Source: a virus. From it: a stretch of 64,000 bases of DNA. The stretch lies in the IMG/VR virus record IMGVR_UViG_3300042991_000236, positions 1 to 64,000 of that record; one strand, written 5' to 3'. The notes beneath the pieces are model-generated. The model saw only the letters and a program-made list of their open reading frames with translations, did no database searches and was not told the origin of the DNA. The number at the start of each line of letters is the position of its first letter. Position 1 is the first letter of the stretch. Below, piece after piece: positions 37,336 through 45,032 of this stretch. The position numbers were made by a program, and so were the translations under genes.

Positions 37336-37500
37336 TCATCTTCCTCGCACTTTTCTAAGGTTATTGATGTAATCGTCAAGTTGCTGTTTGGTAAGTTCAA
37401 TACCATACAGCTCTTTGGCTTTCTTGAGGACTTCATCTGAATTGGTGGTTGTGTGGGCAAGAATGGATAACATCTGCAGGCGTTGTGCTTCAGTTATCAT
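37336..37500 (-). CDS. Small helical protein (54 aa)
   Basis: 54 residues, helical throughout (AQRLQMLSILAHTTTNSDEV, then KELYGIELTKQQLDDYINN). Its ATG overlaps the stop of the upstream gene (ATGA) and its stop lies one base before the resolvase start, so it is part of a coupled group. No family recognised. Confidence 0.6.
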   Translation of the reverse strand: MITEAQRLQMLSILAHTTTNSDEVLKKAKELYGIELTKQQLDDYINNLRKVRGR

Positions 37501-37775
37501 ATAAGACATCCAGCTATCTGATCATTACATAAATCGGTAGCATCCTTGAGCCCTCGCTGATACCACATTGCTTGCATATGATCAACGGTGCCACCGCACT
37601 TGATGCACTTGTATTTGGAGAATAGTTTTTCTTCATCTACAACTTTAAAATCATGCGGTTTTACACAACTGTTTAAAGATTGTATATTCGTTTTGACCTC
37701 GTCCAGAATACCCATCTGTTCTTCTTTGGGTATGCCGGAAACTTTTTCCATTGTATCGAAGAAATTGTGTGCCAT
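37497..37775 (-). CDS. Zinc-finger-type protein (92 aa)
   Basis: 92 residues. The C-terminal half has KYKCIKCGGTVDHMQ, a CxxC zinc knuckle, plus His and two more Cys (DLCNDQIAGC). The N-terminal part is helical. Probably a small nucleic-acid-binding protein of the replication block. Its stop overlaps the next start. Confidence 0.55.
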   Translation of the reverse strand: MAHNFFDTMEKVSGIPKEEQMGILDEVKTNIQSLNSCVKPHDFKVVDEEKLFSKYKCIKCGGTVDHMQAMWYQRGLKDATDLCNDQIAGCLI

Positions 37776-37793
37776 TTGATCTCCATAACTTTA

Positions 37794-38387
37794 TTAGGCG
37801 TATTGCCAGACAAATCCATGAGCTTCAGGTCTGCCGCCTTTACAGGCGTAATTTATATTTGTTCTACAAAATCCTGTATCTCTGGCAGCTTTAGAAATAG
37901 ATAAGTGTGTCTTCATATATTCGCCAGATAGTGTTAATTGTACGATTTTTTGGCATTGTCTAGTTACACGTTTACAGCTTTTTCGTTCTTCATAAGCTGC
38001 ATCATTATTTTCTTTCCAAGTGACTAATCGAATATTTGTGAAAGAGTAGCCTTCAGTAGAATTTATTCTATCCACTGAAGGTCTTAAATTTTTAACATAA
38101 CCACTTAACTCCCAATTATTAAACAGTCTGATTAGCCCGTTGGCATGTAGCCAATCAGACAATTCTTGTTTAGTGTACGTTGGTGGTTTATGCCCTCTTT
38201 GCACTGAAGCAGTTATTTCACCGTTGTATATATTTGAAATAATACCTGGGACAGTTTTATAGTATTTTTTAACATGCTCAGCAACACAGGATTTACATAC
38301 CAAACTGTGTCCATCTTTATTGCTGGGTGCGCGTGAAAACTCTGTAAGTAGTTTTAATTTAAGGCACCTTTTGCAATTTCTCTTCAT
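37794..38387 (-). CDS. HNH-like homing endonuclease, zinc-ribbon/NUMOD type
   Basis: About 197 residues from ATG 38387 (SD AAAGGA). The N-terminal zinc ribbon (CKRCLKLKLL, then CKSC) is followed by the core LRPSVDRINSTEGYSFTNIR, a DRI...GY..NI signature of a family of phage HNH-type nucleases. A C-terminal NUMOD1-like domain (LSISKAARDTGFCRTNINYA) binds DNA. It overlaps the last 29 bases of the polymerase C-terminal gene, and a paralogue of the same design lies at 56869-57531. It is probably free-standing and targets the polymerase 3' end. Confidence 0.75.
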   Translation of the reverse strand: MKRNCKRCLKLKLLTEFSRAPSNKDGHSLVCKSCVAEHVKKYYKTVPGIISNIYNGEITASVQRGHKPPTYTKQELSDWLHANGLIRLFNNWELSGYVKNLRPSVDRINSTEGYSFTNIRLVTWKENNDAAYEERKSCKRVTRQCQKIVQLTLSGEYMKTHLSISKAARDTGFCRTNINYACKGGRPEAHGFVWQYA

Positions 38388-39099
38388 GTTTAACAGTCCT
38401 TTCAAGTATTTGTTCTATACTGATGTAGTTAGGTAATGTACAGGCTTTACTCCAGTCTGGATAATAAATATCCAGATTCGCACCAAGTTTTACTGTCGGA
38501 TGTTGCAATTCAACAAGACCATCCCACTTCATACAATCAATCAAATTATCATTTACCCACTTAGTTATACCAGCAGTGTTCTTAAAAAACAAGTAAATTG
38601 AGTCATGAATTTGGGCACAGAGAAAGATGTCATAAATGTATGGAGAAGCCCATACCCTTTCCCTGAATTCATTGGCTGCCCGGGAGTTCAGTAGACCATA
38701 AGACTGACCCATCATATTACCAGCTGTACGGCCTTCAGCGGCTGCCTTGTATCCAAGCTTACCTGGACCATTCATCAGCAGTAAAAGCGTCCTGAGCCTC
38801 AATCCGAAGGCTCCTGTGACGTATCCATCAATCGTTGCCTGCTGTAACCGTGCAGCTACCCAATCATCAGCTTCCTTATAGAGCTCATGATAATTCGATT
38901 CAATCTTAAGAGCTGAATCCTTATCCAGACCAAGATTATTCATCAGGCCATGGAAGGTTCCCTGGTAGGTAAGCAGGAATGTAGGGGCCTTAGAGTCTTG
39001 ACGTTGCTTTGGATATTTGTCTTTGATGCTGTTGATGATCTCTGGTCGTAAGCCATTATCAATTTCTTCAATCATTTCATTACCAGTTAATTTAAACAT
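38359..39099 (-). CDS. DNA polymerase family A, C-terminal piece (motifs B and C)
   Basis: 246 residues. They contain the fingers/palm motif B region (RQDSKAPTFLLTYQGTFHG), the helix EGRTAGNMMGQSYGLLNSRA and motif C AQIHDSIYLFF with the catalytic Asp. The N-terminal piece (39561-42452) carries the exonuclease and motif A. Only the two together make a complete polymerase, which would have to assemble non-covalently. The start is ATG 39099 with SD GGGAG. It overlaps the stop of the intervening HNH gene (ATGTTTAA), so translation is likely coupled. The frame extends further upstream, but only as antisense-like residues inside the HNH gene. Confidence 0.88.
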   Translation of the reverse strand: MFKLTGNEMIEEIDNGLRPEIINSIKDKYPKQRQDSKAPTFLLTYQGTFHGLMNNLGLDKDSALKIESNYHELYKEADDWVAARLQQATIDGYVTGAFGLRLRTLLLLMNGPGKLGYKAAAEGRTAGNMMGQSYGLLNSRAANEFRERVWASPYIYDIFLCAQIHDSIYLFFKNTAGITKWVNDNLIDCMKWDGLVELQHPTVKLGANLDIYYPDWSKACTLPNYISIEQILERTVKHEEKLQKVP

Positions 39100-39583
39100 C
39101 ACCTCTCCCATGATTTGGATGGTAACCATAAAAAATTTCAGCGTCTTTTCTGGCTTTAATAGCCTCTTGTTTATCAAGGAAACGGCCAAGTGGAATTGGT
39201 TTAGATTCGTGCCAAATCATAGCCACCCACTTTTTACGTGATGCTGACCAGGACACACCAACAACACCTGACTGATTGTTCTTTTGTAGCCCACAGTTTC
39301 GATTATTATCTGTCATAGTGGCATCTCTTAAGTTGCCCCATTTATTATTTAATCTATTCTGATCTTCATGATCTACAAATTTAGGTAGTATACCGGTTTT
39401 CATTAGGTAGATTGCTCGATGAGTTTTTAAGGTTTTACCTTTAAAACCAAAGTATCGATAACCATCAGAACTAATATAACCGGCTTCTTCTCCAATTTTG
39501 CATTTACCTGATTGCTTCTTCCAGATGAGTTTTCCTTCTATCTCATCATAGTGAAAATACTCATGCAACTCTGTGTTTGTCAT
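39092..39583 (-). CDS. HNH homing endonuclease splitting the DNA polymerase gene
   Basis: 163 residues. The HNH core YRYFGFKGKTLKTHRAIYLM, then GILPKFVDHEDQNRLNNKWG and LRDATMTDNNRN (His ... Asp-His ... Asn-Arg-Leu-Asn-N) is followed by an AP2-like DNA-binding domain (SGVVGVSWSASRKKWVAMIW). ATG 39583 has a strong SD (AGGGGAG) that lies within the polymerase frame. The gene overlaps the stop of the N-terminal polymerase piece by 23 bases and the start of the C-terminal piece by 8. No intron core fits in the remaining space, so the endonuclease gene itself is the whole insertion. Confidence 0.88.
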   Translation of the reverse strand: MTNTELHEYFHYDEIEGKLIWKKQSGKCKIGEEAGYISSDGYRYFGFKGKTLKTHRAIYLMKTGILPKFVDHEDQNRLNNKWGNLRDATMTDNNRNCGLQKNNQSGVVGVSWSASRKKWVAMIWHESKPIPLGRFLDKQEAIKARKDAEIFYGYHPNHGRGDV

Positions 39584-42452
39584 AATACTCCCCTATTGGT
39601 CGTTGATTACCGTCAGGGCATAGTACCATCGTATCCGCAGTAAGTATATTAGTTTGTCCATCAAGTGTTATTTTAAATTTTCTACCTGCTGTTACTGCTT
39701 GTTGCAGATCAGGCATATCGTCTTTAAAGTAACTATAAGCTCTGATGGAATGGCCGTCGAAACCATCAAGGTAAACTGCCATCTTGTTGGTGTCTCTGGT
39801 AGTCAGAGCTGCAACCATATCTTCGAGAGAATTGAAGTCAGCTCCTCCAAAGAGCCATCCTGTAATACAACCGAAGCAACTTTTGATAAATTTGCCCCAG
39901 ATCGAGGTCGCAGGTAAATTTTGCAAGTTTGGATTTGAACTATTATGAGAATAAAAGCCACATGATAAATAGCTTTCATCATCAGCTACTGTCAGGTCAT
40001 ATACAGGAGTGCTTCCGCAATAGTTGATTTCCTTGATTTCAATTCCAGGCTGTCCTGCGCCTGCAAATAATGAAGTGTTTTGTGTCCTGAATTGGTAGTC
40101 AATGCAAGATTGTCTAATGCATTGTTCAACGGATTGTTGTCGATATGATGCACGATCATGTTGTCCGGTAACTGAAGTAGTCCCAGATGTTCCATCATTA
40201 CTGCTTGATGAACAAAAACTCTTTTGTCGTTGAAGAGTATAGTCAGATAGCCTTTGCAGTCTGAACACTCTCCTTTCCAATTTGGGTGCTGTTCTTTGAA
40301 CCTTCCCTTGATAGGGTTTTTGTCTCCTGTTTTTGAGGCCGAGTATTTTACTGCTTTTATTGCAGCAAGTTCGTCTTTGGACATATTCGTTCTCAACACA
40401 TGAGAAATATTGTGCAGAGTGGTTGCTAATGCTGTAGCAATATTTTCCATAGTCATCCCATTTTTTAATGACCGGTAAAGATGTAGAGTTGCTGTTACAT
40501 TTATTGGATTGGTTACCCATGCTTTGGATATTGACATTGAGGATCTCCTTTATTGTTTTCCATTCTCCAGAAGACAATAACACTTTATGGTCAGTTGTGC
40601 AAGTGAAAATCTTCCCATTACACAATCTGATATTAACCATGTAATCTAAGCCCTTGTAAATGGTATTAATCACAGGTTTCCAATTACCTTTATGGGTATA
40701 TACGTAGTCACCAATTTTAACTTGGTAAATGGGTATTTCTCCACGATTGGTAATAATAGGAGTCCATGGAGCTACACATGATAACCTTCCTGATACAGTG
40801 CCTCCGAGGTTGAAGTTACCATACAGTCTCCAGCTTCCATCAGGCATCTGTACTGCCTTTTCGAAAGCAGGTATGAATGATGTAAGTATCTTATCTACCT
40901 GAGCCAAGCCTATCAAGGATTTGATGATAGCAATGTATTCCAGGTTTTGAGTGTGGTGAAGAAGCTTTTCAAGAGTGTCTCCACCAGTGGCCGGCTGACC
41001 AGTATCAGTGGTATCTATGATTGGAAACTTCAGGTAATTATACAAAAGGTTAGCTACCTGTTGACCACTGTTCGGATTAAATCCAAGTCTCGTAATTCTA
41101 GGATCATCCATATTAAAGACTTTCTTCTTGGCCGCTGCAGTAAACTCCTCACACTTTTTAGCTTTAACCTCTAATTGACATTCCATGATCAGTTTGGAAT
41201 TATCCAGTTTAGCTTGGTATCCACTTCGTAGATCAGTCAGAGTTTTCTTTACCCGGGCTACTTCATCAGGAAAGATAGGCATGCCTACCAATTCAGTTTG
41301 AAGTAAGGTAATCAGGGAAGGCTTGAACAGCTCTTCATAGATTTTTAGTTGATCCTGCTTGACCATGACTGAATGGTATTTGTTATAGACATGCCAGCCC
41401 GCTAAGCAGTCTTTACCGTTATACTCCAGTAGCCTATCCAAAGGGATCTTATCTGTATCGCCTATATCTTCTTCAGCATAATTACCTAAGTAATCCGCAG
41501 ATAAAACTTTAAGCTTAAGGACATTCTCTACGGCATTATTGGTAGCCAGATAGGTGATCAGCTTGGTGTCATCGAAGTCTCTGGTGAGAGCTTTGATTCC
41601 TTGGATCATACCTACATAATCCTGGAGATTCTTCATCCAGAGCTCATACGTCAGAACCTTGAAATCATATCCTCCATTATGAGGAATGAGTTTACCTTTA
41701 TAGTTCTCGAAGAAGAGCATCAGCATATGTTTTACATATGAATTGAACGGCTGATTAATCACCAGATCTGTGCTTGGAAAGGATCCACGATCAACAGGGA
41801 ATGAAATAAAGTTATGCTTGTCCCAAGCAAAAGCGATTGTGGCAATACCACATGTCCAGAAGTCCAGACCTCTAGCTTCGATGTCAACTGTAAGTGCAGG
41901 CTTGGTGTGCAAGAATTCCAGTGCAGTAGCAATCTCTCCTAAAGTCATAGGATACTGAGCCGAGTGAATTACATTGGATCCTGGGGCTTCGTAGGTCCCA
42001 GAAAGGAACTGTTTGAGATAGCCTAGAGCATTGCTCATTTCCTTATCTGTATGGGGATTGTACTTAGCCGCGTTGTAATTAGGAGCGTAGAAAACATCGA
42101 ATTTGTTTTCATATCCCTGGAGTCCAGACTTGACAGCGTATCCAATAAGATCAGTAGCTGTCTTCTGCTTACCGGTCAGGTACTTAAAGTACTTTGCGTC
42201 AGTAACCAGAATAGTCTTGATGCCAAGCGTCAGGGTTGAACACAAAACTGTCTGAAGATGTTCTTTAGCCAGTGCTGCTGGGCATTTGTCATTGTCGTCA
42301 TACCAGAGGCTGTAGGCGATAAAGCCAGCAGGATTAGCTCCAAGAGGATCGATATAAGCAGTCTTAATTTTCTCACTATTGAAACTGGTTTCTTTGACGA
42401 GTATTGCGACTGAAGCAGAAGTTGGATCAGCCCCATAGATTGCGTGTTGCAT
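39561..42452 (-). CDS. DNA polymerase family A, N-terminal piece with intein
   Basis: 963 residues before splicing, 684 after removal of the 279-residue intein (559-837). The 3'-5' exonuclease is intact: Exo I ALTVDIEARGLDF, Exo II LIPHNGGYDFKVL, Exo III LLEYNGKDCLAGW. The polymerase part reads GTVSGRLS, then (after the intein) SSNPNLQNLP and motif A FGGADFNSLEDM with the first catalytic Asp. The frame ends at 39561 after IGEYYDKHRVA, about 60 residues past motif A. Motifs B and C are in the separate gene 38359-39099. N4 has a single unsplit gene (gp39). Confidence 0.9.
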   Translation of the reverse strand: MQHAIYGADPTSASVAILVKETSFNSEKIKTAYIDPLGANPAGFIAYSLWYDDNDKCPAALAKEHLQTVLCSTLTLGIKTILVTDAKYFKYLTGKQKTATDLIGYAVKSGLQGYENKFDVFYAPNYNAAKYNPHTDKEMSNALGYLKQFLSGTYEAPGSNVIHSAQYPMTLGEIATALEFLHTKPALTVDIEARGLDFWTCGIATIAFAWDKHNFISFPVDRGSFPSTDLVINQPFNSYVKHMLMLFFENYKGKLIPHNGGYDFKVLTYELWMKNLQDYVGMIQGIKALTRDFDDTKLITYLATNNAVENVLKLKVLSADYLGNYAEEDIGDTDKIPLDRLLEYNGKDCLAGWHVYNKYHSVMVKQDQLKIYEELFKPSLITLLQTELVGMPIFPDEVARVKKTLTDLRSGYQAKLDNSKLIMECQLEVKAKKCEEFTAAAKKKVFNMDDPRITRLGFNPNSGQQVANLLYNYLKFPIIDTTDTGQPATGGDTLEKLLHHTQNLEYIAIIKSLIGLAQVDKILTSFIPAFEKAVQMPDGSWRLYGNFNLGGTVSGRLSCVAPWTPIITNRGEIPIYQVKIGDYVYTHKGNWKPVINTIYKGLDYMVNIRLCNGKIFTCTTDHKVLLSSGEWKTIKEILNVNIQSMGNQSNKCNSNSTSLPVIKKWDDYGKYCYSISNHSAQYFSCVENEYVQRRTCCNKSSKILGLKNRRQKPYQGKVQRTAPKLERRVFRLQRLSDYTLQRQKSFCSSSSNDGTSGTTSVTGQHDRASYRQQSVEQCIRQSCIDYQFRTQNTSLFAGAGQPGIEIKEINYCGSTPVYDLTVADDESYLSCGFYSHNSSNPNLQNLPATSIWGKFIKSCFGCITGWLFGGADFNSLEDMVAALTTRDTNKMAVYLDGFDGHSIRAYSYFKDDMPDLQQAVTAGRKFKITLDGQTNILTADTMVLCPDGNQRPIGEYYDKHRVA
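39942..40778 (-). mobile_element. Intein in the DNA polymerase, containing an out-of-frame HNH gene
   Basis: The 279-residue intein starts with Cys (CVAPWTPIITNRGEIPIYQV, block A) and continues with block B CTTDHKVLLSSGEW. It ends with block F VYDLTVADDESYLSCGF and block G YSHN, followed by Ser as +1 nucleophile. Its insertion point is the strongly conserved GRLSS..PNLQN motif of family A polymerases. Between blocks B and F the in-frame ~180 residues are Gln/Ser/Arg-rich and look non-globular. The endonuclease (39992-40537) is encoded there in another frame. Confidence 0.9.
39992..40537 (-). CDS. HNH endonuclease nested out of frame inside the intein
   Basis: 181 residues with a good SD (AAAGGAG, seven bases before ATG 40537), entirely inside the intein coding sequence but in a different frame. 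It contains an N-terminal helical DNA-binding region (MTMENIATALATTLHNISHV) and the HNH core: a Cys pair CSDCKGYLTILFN, FVHQAVMMEHLGLLQLPDN, then MIVHHIDNNPLNNALDNLAL and NSGHKTLHY. It should cut intein-free polymerase genes and spread the intein. In ordinary inteins the endonuclease is in frame and released by splicing. Here it must be translated separately. Confidence 0.87.
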   Translation of the reverse strand: MSISKAWVTNPINVTATLHLYRSLKNGMTMENIATALATTLHNISHVLRTNMSKDELAAIKAVKYSASKTGDKNPIKGRFKEQHPNWKGECSDCKGYLTILFNDKRVFVHQAVMMEHLGLLQLPDNMIVHHIDNNPLNNALDNLALTTNSGHKTLHYLQAQDSLELKSRKSTIAEALLYMT

Positions 42453-42464
42453 AGAGGCTCCTGA

Positions 42465-42680
42465 TTAATAAGGTTTGTATCGATCTTTCTGATCTTGGTT
42501 TAAATCTAATGCTTCTTGAAGAATTTCTTCTGTAGGATTGAATGAATCAATATTATCAGCAGCCCAAAGAATATATCCAGGATCTTCCTCAAGGACTTCT
42601 GTAACGGATTCATATTTATGTTTACCAAAAGGGAACACATAATTGTAGTTCTGTTTGAGCATATCTCCGATGGTTGGCAT
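42465..42680 (-). CDS. Exonuclease X C-terminal/DUF3820-like small protein
   Basis: 71 residues. The sequence VFPFGKHKYESVTEVLEEDP and then GYILWAADN matches the small FGKHKG...EDPGYLxW domain found alone in phages or fused to exonuclease X and polymerases. It lies 12 bases upstream of the DNA polymerase gene, so it may be a polymerase accessory. SD GGAG precedes ATG 42680. Confidence 0.7.
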   Translation of the reverse strand: MPTIGDMLKQNYNYVFPFGKHKYESVTEVLEEDPGYILWAADNIDSFNPTEEILQEALDLNQDQKDRYKPY

Positions 42681-42689
42681 AAAGACTCC

Positions 42690-43005
42690 GATGTTAACAG
42701 ATTACAAGCTATAAAGAGGTTGGGTTGTGCCTACTCCTAATTATCCCTTACGCTCCCAGCACGGGTACTTGTAGCTCTGTAGTTTCTATTGGCGCCAGGC
42801 TTTTCACCCGGCTTGAAGGTTTCAAATTATTGAATGGGCGTCTGCCTTTAAAATCCCATATGTATCTGGACTCTCCCAGAGGTCACGCCGTTATTCCTGC
42901 TACTGGCTCCAGGCGTTCTCATGCCGCGTTTACTCCTACAGGTTTGGGCCAAGATCCTATCCCCACTTTAGGCTTGGAACGGCTCCTTTACGGATGGGGA
43001 CCGTA
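42690..43005 (-). other. Gene-free block C before the polymerase operon
   Basis: About 316 bases with no supported gene on either strand. A + strand open frame across it has no SD and an unnatural composition. Short hairpins are visible: TTTACGG/CCGTAAA at ~42988-43008, TCTGG/CCAGA near 42866-42881 and TTGAA/TTCAA near 42814-42826. The - strand has repeated GGAG-type sequences. It may be the leader of the DNA polymerase transcript. Confidence 0.45.
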
Positions 43006-43008
43006 AAA

Positions 43009-43431
43009 CTATTTGCCGAGATCCTCGATCTGCGACCGGCAGGATTCCAATACTTCGTAAGCCTTTTTGGGGCTGACGAGTTCAACAAGACCAATGGCAG
43101 TTCGAACCTTATATTCGAATGCGGTCTGTTTTTCTTCTAGAAGCTTACTGTGTTCTGTACAGGCATCGCACATGAGACTGTCAACAGTCTCCCCAAATGC
43201 ATTTTTAAAATCCTGTATGGCTTCATCGCGCATCTTTTCCAAAGCGTTTAGCTCTGCATCCAGATTATCCAGATAAGCTACGGCTTCGAGGAGTTCAGTA
43301 TTACCTGACTCTTTGATTGTGGTTTCCAGCTCAGGAGCCGGGAATACCTGATTGAGTTTTCTCCAGTGTCGTTTAATAAATACACCGACATGCTGGGCGA
43401 CGAATGACCTTGCCTCCGGAGTACATTCCAT
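43009..43431 (-). CDS. Unknown helical protein (140 aa)
   Basis: 140 residues, almost entirely helical, with a charged coiled-coil middle (LDAELNALEKMRDEAIQDF) and a Cys pair (MCDAC). It starts two bases after the stop of the upstream gene with no clear SD, so translation is probably coupled. No family recognised. Confidence 0.55.
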   Translation of the reverse strand: MECTPEARSFVAQHVGVFIKRHWRKLNQVFPAPELETTIKESGNTELLEAVAYLDNLDAELNALEKMRDEAIQDFKNAFGETVDSLMCDACTEHSKLLEEKQTAFEYKVRTAIGLVELVSPKKAYEVLESCRSQIEDLGK

Positions 43432-43433
43432 GG

Positions 43434-43952
43434 CTAGGCTGCTGCTACGGACAAAGCACGGAAAGCTTTGAGTTGACGAGCAAGCTCAAGAGATCCTTTA
43501 CGTGCGCGTACGCCGGCTGACTTATTACCAGCCAACTGTTTTGCTGCGTCCACCTTGAAATTGTCAATCAACTTCTCGATGATATCCAACTGCTCTTTCA
43601 TACATCCTCCTGATTTAACTTCTTTTATTTTCTCCTTAATAGGAGCTTGTGGAGCTTGTGGCTCAACAACTGGTTTACCTTCTTGAAGGCGCTCAAGTAA
43701 CTCTTTGAGCTGTTCTTGCATACGTAGTTCAAATTCTCTTGAGGCTATGATCCAGTCCTCTGGTAGATAGCCTCGATAAGTATTATCGATATGTTCGAAC
43801 TGACTTTGGATCTTTTTGAGTAAGTTATGACGCCGACTATTTGGTACAGCCAAAGCGATCATAATGTTGCAACAGATCTCCAGATGAGCCAATAAGCTCA
43901 TTTGGTAGGCATCCTGCTTGGTCATGGGGAAGGAGAGGTCTCGGTGGTTCAT
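43434..43952 (-). CDS. Two-part protein with histone H1-like C-terminus
   Basis: 172 residues. The first ~115 are helical and of unknown family. The last 55 (MKEQLDIIEKLIDNFKVDAA, KQLAGNKSAGVRARKGSLEL) match small Hc1/histone H1-like proteins of bacteria and phages, which bind DNA with a Lys/Arg-rich helix. An internal ATG at 43601 has a perfect SD (AGGAGGATGT), so the 55-residue H1-like protein is probably also made alone. The full-length start ATG 43952 overlaps the previous stop and has SD GGAG. Confidence 0.6.
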   Translation of the reverse strand: MNHRDLSFPMTKQDAYQMSLLAHLEICCNIMIALAVPNSRRHNLLKKIQSQFEHIDNTYRGYLPEDWIIASREFELRMQEQLKELLERLQEGKPVVEPQAPQAPIKEKIKEVKSGGCMKEQLDIIEKLIDNFKVDAAKQLAGNKSAGVRARKGSLELARQLKAFRALSVAAA

Positions 43953-44149
43953 TGCATTACTCCATTTATTTCACGCATTCTTTGTACGAATTTACCAAGA
44001 GCTTTCATAGTTTCCATACGAGCACCCTGTTTACTTAAACCGACTACTCTTCCGATATGGGAAAAAGATTCATATGCTTCCAGTTCAGCTGCTATCTGTT
44101 CCCCAAGAGAGTAATGCTGTTTCCAGACAACTTCTCTTGTGCTGGCCAT
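43949..44149 (-). CDS. Small helical protein (66 aa)
   Basis: 66 residues, helical, with a possible helix-turn-helix in ESFSHIGRVVGLSKQGARME, so it may be a small DNA-binding protein. The start overlaps the previous stop (TAATG) and the stop overlaps the next start (ATGA). Confidence 0.55.
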   Translation of the reverse strand: MASTREVVWKQHYSLGEQIAAELEAYESFSHIGRVVGLSKQGARMETMKALGKFVQRMREINGVMQ

Positions 44150-44319
44150 TATTTCCCCTTACGCATAACCTTTGCCAGGTCAGCTGAAGTGATTTCTGTT
44201 ACGCCATATTTACCTTTGGATGTCTGTGGCTTATAGAATAGTAAACCAAGGACATAGCCGATAAGAGCACCTACTATGAAAAACACCCAAGAGTTATCTG
44301 TTGCGATATTGATTGTCAT
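44149..44319 (-). CDS. Single-pass membrane protein (56 aa)
   Basis: 56 residues with one transmembrane helix (WVFFIVGALIGYVLGLLFY) and a basic cytoplasmic tail. The start overlaps the upstream stop (ATGA) and the stop overlaps the next start (TAATG), so it belongs to a tightly coupled cluster. Function unknown. Confidence 0.6.
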   Translation of the reverse strand: MTINIATDNSWVFFIVGALIGYVLGLLFYKPQTSKGKYGVTEITSADLAKVMRKGK

Positions 44320-44453
44320 AGAGCACCTTTATTTGAATGGTAGTTACAACTGGTACAGGCAAAACAGCGGGGACAGGTACGTTGACCCGGGGTTATGGTT
44401 AAACCACATACCTCACAGTGAGTGCAAGCATTTTCTTCAGGTGTGGGATCCAT
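44316..44453 (-). CDS. Cys-rich zinc-binding-type protein (45 aa)
   Basis: 45 residues with eight Cys in CxxC pairs (CTHCEVCG, CPRCFACTSC), a pattern for two zinc sites. SD GAGGTGAC lies before ATG 44453. Function unknown. It is one of several Cys-rich microproteins in the window. Confidence 0.6.
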   Translation of the reverse strand: MDPTPEENACTHCEVCGLTITPGQRTCPRCFACTSCNYHSNKGAL

Positions 44454-44456
44454 ATG

Positions 44457-45014
44457 TCACCTCGAGAGCAGAAGTAACTTATTCATCAGCATCTCTCGTA
44501 AGATGGCTATGGCCCCTTTGTAGTGTTGGATGATATCTTCAATGTTCTTTTTAGTTTCATCCATTGATGGGCGTTCAGATAAGGCTCCACCGTAATTGAT
44601 AAAATCATATTCTATGTCAGTGAAGAACTCTTTCAGATGGTTTACCAAAATAGACGGTAAGAGTGCATCCAGGACAATACCATTATTAGAGTAGCTAAGT
44701 ACTGCACGAAAGTAGTTGGAGACATCAATAATCCCAGAGTCACCACTACGTTTCATGATATTATCGTAGTCTTCATACAGTGAGTAATGAAGTGGTGGTG
44801 CATTTGCATTATTCATGGGAGCTGCAGTCACTGGTTCTTGAGGATGAATCTCACCCAGATAAAAGAAGTGCTTAGCACTGGTTTTACGGATGATACCATT
44901 CCTGATAGCCAATTCTTTCAAGCCTTCAGTTTCCACCTGTTGGATGTAACGAAAGGACTCATTCATTAACTGCTGATGAGCCATCTCTCTGAGTGAATTT
45001 ATTGTTTCGGACAT
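44457..45014 (-). CDS. Unknown protein (185 aa)
   Basis: 185 residues, helical at both ends with a central segment around HYSLYEDYDNIMKRSGDSG. It has no recognisable motif. It lies between the helicase and the small-protein cluster, with SD AAGGGC before ATG 45014. Confidence 0.55.
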   Translation of the reverse strand: MSETINSLREMAHQQLMNESFRYIQQVETEGLKELAIRNGIIRKTSAKHFFYLGEIHPQEPVTAAPMNNANAPPLHYSLYEDYDNIMKRSGDSGIIDVSNYFRAVLSYSNNGIVLDALLPSILVNHLKEFFTDIEYDFINYGGALSERPSMDETKKNIEDIIQHYKGAIAILREMLMNKLLLLSR

Positions 45015-45032
45015 TGCCCTTCTCCTATTGGA

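Noticed and set aside
39092-39583. Group I intron as the cause of the polymerase split
   Set aside because: The HNH gene occupies the whole insertion. No P7-type pairing or other intron core can be fitted, unlike at 50685-51553.
39561-39660. Split intein at the polymerase break (ILTADTMVLCPDG resembles block A)
   Set aside because: There is no Cys/Ser at the first position and no C-terminal intein block before the second piece, which starts with its own ATG and SD.
42725-43006. 93-codon + strand frame in block C
   Set aside because: No SD, opposite to all neighbouring genes, Pro/Ser/Leu-rich shadow-like composition.
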